A stretch of DNA of 54,381 bases from Clostridiales bacterium (GTDB lineage Bacteria; Bacillota; Clostridia; Peptostreptococcales; Anaerovoracaceae), in assembly GCA_009782285.1 (NCBI GenBank), contig WRJK01000003.1:1-54381 (forward strand). The letters run 5' to 3'. Below, one piece after another: positions 42,135 to 49,671 of the stretch. Below the pieces are notes generated by a model, which worked only from the letters and a program-made list of their open reading frames with translations, did no database searches and had not been told where the DNA came from. A program made the position numbers and the translations under genes. How positions within the stretch are numbered: the stretch's first letter is position 1; every line of letters begins with the position of its first letter.

Positions 42135-42941
42135 CTACGCATTTTTTATTGCTTTCAGCATGTTGAGTACCCTGGCGTTTTCTTTGACGTCATGCACCCG
42201 CAGAAAAGCGACGCGGGCTGACAGCGCCACGTAAGCGGTGACAGCCAAGGTTCCTTCAAGCCGCTCGCCGACGGGAAGGCCCAAGGCATTGCCAATCACG
42301 GATTTGCGCGACGCCCCCAGAAGAATCGGGTGCTTTAGCTCTGCGAACCTTCGCAGTTCCTTTATTATGCACAGGTTCACAAGGGGCTCTTTCGCAAAAC
42401 CAATACCTGGGTCGACTATTATTTTTGATTTGCTTACGCCGTGGGAACGGGCATGCTCAATGCAGCGCGAAAGGCCGGCTAGGACTTCGTCCACCGAAGA
42501 CGCGACAGTGTCGCTGTTGTGTGCAAGGCAGCAGGGGACTCCGTATTTGGCGACGGTATCGGCCATTTCGCCTTCGCCGCGCATGAAACCCCACACGTCG
42601 TTCACCATGTCTGCGCCTGCGTTAAGGGCTTCCTCCGCAACCTTGCTCCGGTACGTGTCCACCGACAAGGGGACGGCGAAGCGTTTGCGGATTTCCCTGA
42701 CAATGGGCACCACCCGCTGCGTTTCCTCTTCTTGGCTTACAATGCTATGGCCCGGCCTTGTTGACATCCCGCCAATATCGATGATGTCAGCGCCCTCGGC
42801 AACCATTTTCTCTGCCTGCGCCAAAGCTTTCTCAACCGTGCCGAAGCGGCCCCCGCAGTAAAACGAGTCAGGCGTGGCGTTCAGTATGCCCATAATGTAT
42901 GTTTCGCTGCCTAAGTCGAACTCCCTGTTCCCTATTATCAC
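42135..42941 (-). CDS. folP: Dihydropteroate synthase
   Basis: This enzyme joins the pterin pyrophosphate to p-aminobenzoate. The 269-residue TIM barrel has MGILNATPDSF, EGADIIDIGGMSTRPG, KIIVDPGIGFAKE, PILLGASRKS and VAFLRVHDVKENARV. The start is GTG 42941 (VIIGNREFD) after AGGTGA; the extension to 43016 lies inside folE. Gap to folE is 4 nt, so they are coupled. Confidence 0.95.
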   Translation of the reverse strand: MIIGNREFDLGSETYIMGILNATPDSFYCGGRFGTVEKALAQAEKMVAEGADIIDIGGMSTRPGHSIVSQEEETQRVVPIVREIRKRFAVPLSVDTYRSKVAEEALNAGADMVNDVWGFMRGEGEMADTVAKYGVPCCLAHNSDTVASSVDEVLAGLSRCIEHARSHGVSKSKIIVDPGIGFAKEPLVNLCIIKELRRFAELKHPILLGASRKSVIGNALGLPVGERLEGTLAVTAYVALSARVAFLRVHDVKENARVLNMLKAIKNA

Positions 42942-42945
42942 GCAA

Positions 42946-43539
42946 TCACCTGCAAAAAGTCCCTTGAAAAAGCGCCATCGCCTCGTCCCGCAAGCCTTTG
43001 TCCGACGCAAACGCACCGGTGCTCGCCATGCTTACCGTTGTGGACGACGTTTTCGCGATGCCGCGCATGCTTACGCAAAGGTGCTCTGCCGAAAGGGCTA
43101 CGTGAACCCCTTTGTTTTTCACTTTGCGCGAAACCGCTTGCGCTATTTCGTCTGTCAGCCGTTCCTGCAGCTGCAGCTTTCGGGAATAAAAATCAACGAT
43201 CCGTACCAGCTTTGACAGCCCTATTACTTCCCCGTCAGGCAGGTAGGCTATCGAAGCGTGCCCGAAGAAGGGGAGCATGTGATGCTCGCAGATGGAGTAA
43301 AAGGAAATGCCGCGCTCGGCTACCATGCCGCTTCCCTGCACTGCAAAGACTTTTGCTTCGATAGGGTCGCAGCAGCACCCAACAGCGGCAAACAGCTCGT
43401 TGCACATTTTAGCTATCCTGCAGGGCGTCTCCAAGAGCCCTTCGCGGCTTGGGTCCTCGCCAATCCCTTCAAGGATCAGCTTCACTCCTTGCCTGATCTT
43501 TTCTTCATCCTTTACTGCGGTTTTGATAATTTGTTCCAC
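42946..43539 (-). CDS. folE: GTP cyclohydrolase I
   Basis: This enzyme opens GTP to dihydroneopterin triphosphate, the first folate step. The 197 residues have the zinc motif SICEHHMLPFFG, the active-site segment GEVIGLSKLVRIVDFYS, QERLTDEIAQAV and the second zinc Cys in EHLCVSMRG. The start is GTG 43539, with AAAGGAGG upstream; the extension to 43575 contains that ribosome binding site and is not used. First enzyme gene of the reverse operon. Confidence 0.96.
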   Translation of the reverse strand: MEQIIKTAVKDEEKIRQGVKLILEGIGEDPSREGLLETPCRIAKMCNELFAAVGCCCDPIEAKVFAVQGSGMVAERGISFYSICEHHMLPFFGHASIAYLPDGEVIGLSKLVRIVDFYSRKLQLQERLTDEIAQAVSRKVKNKGVHVALSAEHLCVSMRGIAKTSSTTVSMASTGAFASDKGLRDEAMALFQGTFCR

Positions 43540-43577
43540 AAAAAAACCTCCTTTCTTTTTTGCATAGCAGGGCATAA

Positions 43578-43667
43578 CTACACGAAAAATACAGGAGTTT
43601 CATTTTCTTCAATGTAGTAGTGGACGCGGCAGTGCAACGCAAACCTCAAAAGGGGCTCTTCGTTCAT
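43578..43667 (-). CDS. Possible 29-residue leader peptide upstream of folE
   Basis: The frame begins MNEEPLLRFALHCRVHYYIE and stops 38 nt before the folE GTG. GGATGG lies upstream of its ATG, about 12 nt away. It is within the transcribed leader from the promoter at 43725. It could be a small protein, a leader peptide or chance. Confidence 0.3.
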   Translation of the reverse strand: MNEEPLLRFALHCRVHYYIEENETPVFFV

Positions 43668-43724
43668 AGGCAACATCCCATCCTATGACACTTGACGCAC
43701 AATGCCTACTCTACGCAATGTCTG

Positions 43725-43753
43725 ATTATAACATTGCCGGACAAAGTTTTCAA
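43725..43753 (-). promoter_or_regulatory. Folate operon promoter
   Basis: On the minus strand TTGAAA (43753-43748), 17-nt spacer, TATAAT (43730-43725), preceded by TGT (extended -10). It is back-to-back with the pduL promoter. Confidence 0.75.
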
Positions 43754-43772
43754 TGAAAATTTTTATCAATTG

Positions 43773-43781
43773 TGTTATACT
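43773..43781 (+). promoter_or_regulatory. pduL promoter (extended -10)
   Basis: TGTTATACT gives TGn plus TATACT (43776-43781); no clear -35. Start point near 43788, about 33 nt before the ATG. Confidence 0.5.
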
Positions 43782-43820
43782 TTCATATGAAAAGCAGTGA
43801 TTTGAGAGGAGCAGTGAAGG

Positions 43821-44411
43821 ATGGGCATAAAAAAAGCAAAAGCGCCTGTCGGTTGCTCGAACAGGCACGCTCATCTGACCAAAGTCGACGTCGAGAAGCT
43901 CTTTGGCGCAGGCTACGAGTTGACATTCCTGCGGTGCATTAGGCAACCCGACGAGTTCGTTTCCTGCGAGACGGTTGACCTGAAAGGCCCAAGCGGAACG
44001 AAAAGAGGCGTAAGGGTGCTTGGGCCTGTCAGGGAGACTGCGCAGATTGAAGTGTCAGTTACTGACGCCAGGAGGCTTGGCGTCAAGCCTGCTGTCAGGT
44101 TGTCGGGGAACGTCTCAGGAACAGACGGAATCACGCTTGTCGGCCCCTGTGGGGAAGTTGAGCTTGAAGCAGGCACCATAATACCGGCGCGACATTTGCA
44201 TGTCAGCCCAAGTGAAGCGGAAAAACTAGGGCTTGCGGAAGGGCAACAAGTGTCTGCGACAACGGTTGGCGAAAGGAGCATTGTTTTCAACAATATTATC
44301 GTGCGCATTGACCCGCTTTTCACATTGGAGCTGCATCTTGACACTGACGAATTCAACGCTGCAGGGCTTGCGGTAGGGGATTCTGCGGAATTGTCTTGGG
44401 TAGGGCTCTAG
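43821..44411 (+). CDS. pduL: Phosphate acyltransferase PduL family
   Basis: This enzyme interconverts acyl-CoA plus phosphate with acyl phosphate. The 196 residues comprise two PduL beta-barrel halves with metal-ligand histidines in GCSNRHAHLT and ARHLHVS, and the C-terminal FNNIIVRIDPLFTLELHLDTDE. No N-terminal encapsulation peptide precedes the first barrel and no microcompartment shell genes are near, so it probably serves as the cell's phosphotransacetylase. Its position just before the phosphonate operon could let acetaldehyde-derived acetyl-CoA yield acetyl phosphate; that link is inference. Confidence 0.93.
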   Translation: MGIKKAKAPVGCSNRHAHLTKVDVEKLFGAGYELTFLRCIRQPDEFVSCETVDLKGPSGTKRGVRVLGPVRETAQIEVSVTDARRLGVKPAVRLSGNVSGTDGITLVGPCGEVELEAGTIIPARHLHVSPSEAEKLGLAEGQQVSATTVGERSIVFNNIIVRIDPLFTLELHLDTDEFNAAGLAVGDSAELSWVGL

Positions 44412-44464
44412 AAAAATTCAACTGAACCCAAATGTAAAATCTGTGTAAAATGTTGACAATACTA

Positions 44465-44493
44465 TTGCATGTAGCTTCAGTGTATGTTAAAAT
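44465..44493 (+). promoter_or_regulatory. Phosphonate operon promoter
   Basis: TTGCAT (44465-44470), 17-nt spacer, TAAAAT (44488-44493). Start point near 44500, just before the attenuator-like hairpin. A TTGACA at 44453 has no matching -10. Confidence 0.55.
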
Positions 44494-44508
44494 TGACACG
44501 GCTGTATG

Positions 44509-44558
44509 ACTTGGCTTAGCGAAGGTACCAAACAATTGCTTTGCCCAAGTATTTTTTT
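44509..44558 (+). promoter_or_regulatory. Attenuator-like hairpin with T7 tract in the phosphonate operon leader
   Basis: ACTTGG (44509-44514) pairs with CCAAGT (44545-44550), and inside it GCGAAG (44519-44524) pairs with CTTTGC (44539-44544, one G-T pair), with a 14-nt loop containing GGTACC-like sequence. A plus seven T (44551-44558) follows. It lies about 10 nt after the predicted start point, so it would stop transcription unless relieved. A second perfect 9-bp hairpin (44606-44614 / 44620-44628) lies before the first gene. Confidence 0.55.
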
Positions 44559-44661
44559 GCTTGTATGAATGCGCTTGAATAGAAGCAATAATTTAAACTG
44601 GCTTCTACATCTTTTCTTCAAAGATGTATTGTGCAATAAAATCTTTTATAGGAGGGTTATC

Positions 44662-45507
44662 ATGTATAACAGACACTACACCGGGAAAATCGAATTGGCA
44701 GTATTGGATACTGCTGGCACATTTTGCGACGGTCCCCAAGATCTTCGGAGCAGATGGCCGCTGGATGACTTGAGAGGGTGCAAAGCTCCTGTAGTACCGT
44801 TTTATGAAGCGCTGCTTGCACACGGGATTGACGTTCCATGGTCTTCAATCAGAAAACCCATGGGCAATTTCAAGCCGACTCATCTGAGGATGCTCCTTGA
44901 GCTTCCGGAAGTAAAGGAACAGTTTGTTGCGAAGAATGGCAGGGACTGGAACGAAGATGATTTCGACGCTATTCTGGCGACCTTCAGGCCACTGATGTCG
45001 AAGTACATCGTGGATCCAGACCTGTCAAAGCCAATAGAAGGGGCGCTTGAGTGCATTGCAAGGCTCAGGGAGGCGGAAATCTTGGTTGGCTGCGACACCG
45101 GGTATTATTCAGAAGACTCAAAGAGGCTGAACCAGTCCCTTGTAGACAGGTTTGGCATGAAATTCGACGTGGCGACAAACGCAGAGAAAGTGCCGGGCAG
45201 GCCATGGCCGTTCATGGTGTTCGACTGCATGCTCCAGGCATACGAGCTAACAAAGAAAGTCATCCCCGTAGAATCGGTAGTTAAAATCGACGACACTGCC
45301 GCCGGGATGAAGTGCGGCAACAACGCCGGCGCTTGGACCATAGGGCTTTACGCCACTGGGAGCAACACTTACGACGAGCTTGCGGCGTCAAAACCCGACT
45401 TCCTCATTCCGTCAGTGAAGTACGTCCCGGACATCGTTTTCTACGAGATAGAGCCGAGGCTCAGAAGAGGCGAGAGGCCGGGCCAGGGAATAATCGAAAC
45501 CATCTAA
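44662..45507 (+). CDS. phnX: Phosphonoacetaldehyde hydrolase-like HAD enzyme
   Basis: This enzyme family cleaves phosphonoacetaldehyde to acetaldehyde and phosphate. The 281 residues have the nucleophile Asp16 in LDTAGT (family DWAGT), cap-domain RKPMGNFK with Lys71 in the place of the Schiff-base lysine, the threonine-bearing loop CDTGYYSE, and IDDTAAGM for metal binding. The Trp-to-Thr change beside the nucleophile and the extra N-terminal loop mark it as a divergent phosphonatase. I chose ATG 44662, after AGGAGGGTTATC. With phnW and a pbfA-like gene downstream the assignment is well supported by context. Confidence 0.85.
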   Translation: MYNRHYTGKIELAVLDTAGTFCDGPQDLRSRWPLDDLRGCKAPVVPFYEALLAHGIDVPWSSIRKPMGNFKPTHLRMLLELPEVKEQFVAKNGRDWNEDDFDAILATFRPLMSKYIVDPDLSKPIEGALECIARLREAEILVGCDTGYYSEDSKRLNQSLVDRFGMKFDVATNAEKVPGRPWPFMVFDCMLQAYELTKKVIPVESVVKIDDTAAGMKCGNNAGAWTIGLYATGSNTYDELAASKPDFLIPSVKYVPDIVFYEIEPRLRRGERPGQGIIETI

Positions 45508-45530
45508 AATCAACGCTTTATAGATGAAGA

Positions 45531-45560
45531 AAGGGCGTTCTTGCTAGAAAGAATGCCCTT
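45531..45560 (+). terminator. Intercistronic hairpin after phnX
   Basis: AAGGGCGTTCTT (45531-45542), loop GCTAG, then AAAGAATGCCCTT (45548-45560): a 12-bp stem with a G-T pair and a bulge. No T run, so it is more likely a partial terminator or mRNA stabiliser within the operon. Confidence 0.5.
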
Positions 45561-45587
45561 CCCCATGTAATTCAGGAGGTGTTATAA

Positions 45588-46913
45588 ATGGGAGGTGTTG
45601 AAAAATCCACTAGCAAGGAACTGTACGGGTACGCTCCCGAGCAGTTCAAGAAATACAACAGCCGGATGTGGGTGGCGCTGTTTCTGTTTGCGCTGCTTTA
45701 CTGCTTCCTCTACTCGGGCAGGCTGAACATCAGCACAGCGATCCCGATGATGGAAGATGAGATGGGCTGGACTACGGGCCAGCTGGGAATTTTAAGTTCG
45801 ATACTCTTTTGGACCTACGGCTTCGGGCACCTTGTCAACGGGAGGCTCGGCGAAATATTCGGCATCAAGAGGTTCATAGTTGCAGGGATCATACTGTCGG
45901 CGCTGACCAACATCTGCATCAGCTTCCAATCGTCCCTAGTCGTGATCTGCATCCTTTGGGGGTTCAACGGGTACTTCCAGTCCATGCTCTGGTCGCCAGG
46001 CATGGCGTACATAGCAGCTTGGTGGCCAGGCGCGAAGAGGGGGTTTGCCACAGGGTTTTGCAACGCCTCGTCGAGCCTAGGCACGGCGGCGGCTTGGCTT
46101 GCCGTCACGCTGGCGTTCACCATCGCCCCGAACATGGGTTGGCGGGCCGCGTTCTCGCTGCCGACTGTACTGATGTTTGCCGCAATGCTTGTCTTCCTGA
46201 TTTTCGCAAAGGGCAAGCCGGAAGACGTGGGGCTGCCCCCCTACAAAGAAGAAAAAGTCAGAGAAGCGCATGAGGACGAACTTGTCAAGGTGGTGGAAGA
46301 GAAGGGCAAGCTGTACCCCTACGTGTACCTGTTCTCCCAGTGGAGGTTCTTCATCTGGTGCCTTATAGTGGCCGGATCGAACCTGTCCAGGTACGGGTTG
46401 CTGACTTGGATGCCCAAGTACTACATAAGCGAGCGGGGCATCGACCTGAAAGCAGGAATAGTCGGCCTTGTCATGCTGCCGCTGGGGATGGCGCTTGGCA
46501 CATGGCTGGTCCCGTGGCTGTCTGACAGGCTTACGCCCTACAACAGGCTCCCTGTCGTCATAGCATGCGCAATTTTAAGCGCATGCACCGTGTTCATCTT
46601 CCCCAACATTGAATCCCAGACCGGGGCAGCAGCGGTGCTGTTCGTAGCCGGGTTTTTCATCTACGCCATAAACGGGCTGGTGTGGGCTTTCGCAACCGAC
46701 ATCGGCGGGCGCGTATTTGCCGGAACGGCAGCAGGGGTGCTGGACTGGGCGGCCTACATGGGCGCAGCAGTCCAAGCGGTGTTCTTCGGGTTTATACTGC
46801 AGGACGACAAATGGAACGTCCTATTTGTCGTGATCACCGTTGTCTGCTTACTGGTTGCAGTATTTGCATTTATCGCGACCCGGGGGAGGAAAGGATCGAC
46901 TTCGCTCAAATAG
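45588..46913 (+). CDS. MFS transporter of the organophosphate:phosphate antiporter group
   Basis: The 441-residue membrane protein has about 12 TM segments. It has the OPA/GlpT-like segment YSGRLNISTAIPMM, then GILSSILFWTYGFGHLVNGRLGE and the motif GFNGYFQSMLWSPG, as in glycerol-3-phosphate and phosphoglycerate transporters. Placed between phnX and phnW it probably imports 2-aminoethylphosphonate or a hydroxylated relative; substrate inferred from context. ATG 45588 follows AGGAGGTG. Confidence 0.88.
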   Translation: MGGVEKSTSKELYGYAPEQFKKYNSRMWVALFLFALLYCFLYSGRLNISTAIPMMEDEMGWTTGQLGILSSILFWTYGFGHLVNGRLGEIFGIKRFIVAGIILSALTNICISFQSSLVVICILWGFNGYFQSMLWSPGMAYIAAWWPGAKRGFATGFCNASSSLGTAAAWLAVTLAFTIAPNMGWRAAFSLPTVLMFAAMLVFLIFAKGKPEDVGLPPYKEEKVREAHEDELVKVVEEKGKLYPYVYLFSQWRFFIWCLIVAGSNLSRYGLLTWMPKYYISERGIDLKAGIVGLVMLPLGMALGTWLVPWLSDRLTPYNRLPVVIACAILSACTVFIFPNIESQTGAAAVLFVAGFFIYAINGLVWAFATDIGGRVFAGTAAGVLDWAAYMGAAVQAVFFGFILQDDKWNVLFVVITVVCLLVAVFAFIATRGRKGSTSLK

Positions 46914-46942
46914 CAGTTTAATTTAGCTTGCATACAGGGCTT

Positions 46943-46957
46943 GCGGGCGGTGCCCGC
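46943..46957 (+). terminator. Small intercistronic hairpin before phnW
   Basis: GCGGGC (46943-46948), loop GGT, GCCCGC (46952-46957). No T run; likely an mRNA-stability or processing element. Confidence 0.45.
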
Positions 46958-46994
46958 GATAGTAACTTGCGGACTAAAAAGGAGGAAACAATAA

Positions 46995-48122
46995 ATGGAA
47001 AAAGTTAAAAGGAACGTTTTGCTCAATCCAGGTCCTGCTACTACTACAGACACAGTCAAGTACGCGCAGATAGTACCGGACATCTGCCCCAGGGAAAAGG
47101 AGTTTGGCGAACTGATGCTCAAGATGAAGGACGAGTTCGTCAAGATAGTCCACGGGGACCTTGACAAGTACGCTTCCGTGATGTTCTGCGGTTCTGGGAC
47201 TGTCAACATCGACGCTTGCATCAGCTCCCTCGTGCCGGCAGGGAAGAAAATCCTGATCGTGAACAACGGCGCATACAGCGCAAGGGGCGCCGAGGTCTGC
47301 GAATACTACCACATGGATCATATCAACTTGAAGTTTTCCATTGAAGACGTACCGGACCTGGCCGTGATTGAAAAAGCGCTGAAGGACAACCCTGACGTTG
47401 CGGTTGTCTACGCGTGCCACCACGAGACGGGCACCGGGATACTGAACCCGGTAAGGGAGATCGGTGCGCTTGCGCACAAGTACAATGCAATTTTCGTTGT
47501 GGACACCACGTCCACCTATGCGATGATACCGATAGACATCGAAAAGGACAACATCGACTTCCTGATGGCTTCCGCTCAGAAGGGGCTCATGTCCATGACG
47601 GGGCTTTCCTTTGTGGTCGGGAACAAGAAAATCCTCAAAGAGTCAAAGGACTACCCGACGAGGTCCTACTACTGCAACCTGTACACCCAGTACAGCTTCC
47701 TTGAGGAAAAGGGCGAAATGCACTTCACCCCGCCTGTCCAGACCGTTTACGCGACGCAGCAGGCGATCAAGGAGTACTGGGAAGAGGGCGAGGAAGGCAA
47801 GTGGGCTCGCCACCAGAGGATATGGGCGGCTATCATGAAAGGGCTGAAAAACCTCGGGTTCGAGGATTTGATCCCGGTTGAGAAGCAATCCAAGCTGGTG
47901 GTGTCGGTCAGGTATCCTAACGACCCGAACTGGAATTTCACGAAGGTTCACGACTATTGCTTCGAGAAGGGGTTCACCATCTACCCAGGCAAAGTGTCCG
48001 ACATCCCGACGTTCCGGCTGTGCTCGCTGGGCGCTATCGATGCGCCGGACGTGGACGACTTCTTCGTTACGCTGGAAGAAGGGCTCAGGCACAACAATAT
48101 TAAGATTCCAATCCAATACTAG
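46995..48122 (+). CDS. phnW: 2-aminoethylphosphonate--pyruvate aminotransferase
   Basis: This PLP enzyme moves the amino group of 2-aminoethylphosphonate to pyruvate, giving phosphonoacetaldehyde and alanine. The 375 residues are a class V aminotransferase: LLNPGPATTTDTVK at the start, GSGTVNIDACI, IVNNGAYSARG, PLP lysine Lys196 in ASAQKGL, and FTPPVQTVYA. Close to PhnW throughout, including the C-terminal GFTIYPGKVSD. AGGAGGAAAC precedes ATG 46995. Its product feeds phnX in the same operon. Confidence 0.9.
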   Translation: MEKVKRNVLLNPGPATTTDTVKYAQIVPDICPREKEFGELMLKMKDEFVKIVHGDLDKYASVMFCGSGTVNIDACISSLVPAGKKILIVNNGAYSARGAEVCEYYHMDHINLKFSIEDVPDLAVIEKALKDNPDVAVVYACHHETGTGILNPVREIGALAHKYNAIFVVDTTSTYAMIPIDIEKDNIDFLMASAQKGLMSMTGLSFVVGNKKILKESKDYPTRSYYCNLYTQYSFLEEKGEMHFTPPVQTVYATQQAIKEYWEEGEEGKWARHQRIWAAIMKGLKNLGFEDLIPVEKQSKLVVSVRYPNDPNWNFTKVHDYCFEKGFTIYPGKVSDIPTFRLCSLGAIDAPDVDDFFVTLEEGLRHNNIKIPIQY

Positions 48123-48130
48123 CCAGCATT

Positions 48131-48185
48131 GGTATAAAAAGGCGAAGCTGCCGTTGCCGAATGGTTTCGGCAGCCTTTTTATACC
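48131..48185 (+). terminator. Long two-part hairpin after phnW
   Basis: GGTATAAAAAGG (48131-48142) pairs with CCTTTTTATACC (48174-48185), enclosing CTGCCG (48148-48153) / CGGCAG (48168-48173). The T5 lies in the right arm, so it can act as a terminator and probably reduces expression of the following gene. Confidence 0.75.
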
Positions 48186-48221
48186 TTGACAGTTTTGGGA
48201 AAGAAAGGTAAGGAAAATACT

Positions 48222-49586
48222 ATGTCAGAAGCAAAAAAAGTCAGCCGCACCGAAGGTGACGTGAACATAAGCGATTTGAGAGCAGCGTGGCAGGAGAAAT
48301 TCATAGACGCTAAAACAAAGGAAATGCTGGACGAGGACGCGGAGTATTTTATCCACCAAGCGCTGTCAACGCCGTGCATGAACATGGTTTCCGGCGTGGA
48401 AGGGATATACCTTGTGGACAGCAGCGGCAGGAAATACATGGATTTCCACGGAAACAGCGTCCACCAGCTCGGGTACAACCATCCATACCTGCTCGATGCC
48501 ATGAGGAAGCAGTTGGATGAGCTTTCATTTTCGCCCAGAAGGTACGCAAACGAAACAGCCACGAGGCTGGCGAAAAAACTGTGCTCCCTGATGCCGTCGA
48601 AATACAGGGTGCTCTTTTCTCCGGGAGGTGCTGAATCCGTCGGGATCGCCTTAAAAATAGTAAGGAAGGCAACCGGCAAATACAAGACGATTTCGCTTTG
48701 GGACTCATTTCACGGAGCTACGCTTGACGCTATTTCAGTGGGGGGCGAAGGGCATTTCAGGACAGGCATCGGCCCGCTTCTGCCAGGCTGCGAGCATGTT
48801 ATGCCGTACAATTCATATCGGGGGCTCTTTGGCGAAGGCGTTGGGAACGCTCTGAAATACGCTGAATACATTGAATACGTATGCCATTGCGAAGGGGACA
48901 TTGGAGCTATCCTCCTCGAACCAATCAGGTGCACGGACGTTCAAGTGCCGCCACCGGAATACTACAGGAAAATACGCGAGATATGCGACAAGTACGGCGT
49001 GGCGCTGATATTTGACGAGATTCCAACCGGGTTCGGGCGCACCGGAAAGATGTTCGCATTCCAAAACTACGACGTCGAGCCGGACATGCTCGTGCTTGGA
49101 AAGGGGCTGGGAGGCAGCTTGTTTCCGATATCCGCCGTGCTGGCAAAAGAAAAGTACAACGTGTGCGGCGACATATCCCTCGGCCACTACACTCACGAGA
49201 AGAGCCCCCTCGGGTGCGCCGTGGGATATGCGCTGATCGAATTCATCGAGGAGAAAGACGTGCTCGGCCACGTGGCGAAGCTGTCTGCGCTGCTGGAAAG
49301 GCGCTTGGCTGGGTTTATGGACAAATTCGAAGGCGTCGGGGACGTGAGGCTTATCGGCGCACTGTGCGGAATAGAGCTAGTAAAGGACAGGAAGACAAAG
49401 GAGAAGGACTTGGAAAGCGCTGAAAGGGTTTTGTACGAGTGCCTTGAAAACGGGCTCAGCTTCAAGGTATCCCAAGGGAACGTGCTGACCCTCGCCCCGC
49501 CGCTTGTCATAACTGAGGAGGAACTGGAAAGGGCGATGGATATTGTAGAATCTGCGCTGAGGAAATTCATAAAAATGACAATGTAA
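48222..49586 (+). CDS. pbfA: Class III PLP enzyme, probable (R)-1-hydroxy-2-aminoethylphosphonate ammonia-lyase
   Basis: The 454 residues belong to the class III aminotransferase fold: GNSVHQLGYNHPYLLDAM, FSPGGAESVGIALK, SFHGATLDAISVGG, ALIFDEIPTGFGRTG, and PLP lysine Lys294 in LVLGKGLGG. Members of this family next to phnW and phnX have been shown to eliminate ammonia from (R)-1-hydroxy-2-aminoethylphosphonate, giving phosphonoacetaldehyde (PbfA). That name rests mainly on the operon; an omega-transaminase is the alternative. I chose ATG 48222, after AAGGTAAGGA; the longer frame starts in the terminator. Confidence 0.75.
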   Translation: MSEAKKVSRTEGDVNISDLRAAWQEKFIDAKTKEMLDEDAEYFIHQALSTPCMNMVSGVEGIYLVDSSGRKYMDFHGNSVHQLGYNHPYLLDAMRKQLDELSFSPRRYANETATRLAKKLCSLMPSKYRVLFSPGGAESVGIALKIVRKATGKYKTISLWDSFHGATLDAISVGGEGHFRTGIGPLLPGCEHVMPYNSYRGLFGEGVGNALKYAEYIEYVCHCEGDIGAILLEPIRCTDVQVPPPEYYRKIREICDKYGVALIFDEIPTGFGRTGKMFAFQNYDVEPDMLVLGKGLGGSLFPISAVLAKEKYNVCGDISLGHYTHEKSPLGCAVGYALIEFIEEKDVLGHVAKLSALLERRLAGFMDKFEGVGDVRLIGALCGIELVKDRKTKEKDLESAERVLYECLENGLSFKVSQGNVLTLAPPLVITEEELERAMDIVESALRKFIKMTM

Positions 49587-49671
49587 TTGCATTATGACTT
49601 GAATACTAGATTCTTTTGTGATAGTATAATTAACGAGTACAAACTTTTTTTTGGATAAGGGGGATTATATT

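Noticed and set aside
43821-44411. Bacterial microcompartment locus around pduL
   Set aside because: No shell protein genes (BMC or pentamer) and no encapsulation peptide on PduL; stand-alone PduL is common.
44453-44458. TTGACA as the -35 of the phosphonate promoter
   Set aside because: No acceptable -10 lies 16-18 nt downstream; TTGCAT at 44465 paired with TAAAAT fits better.
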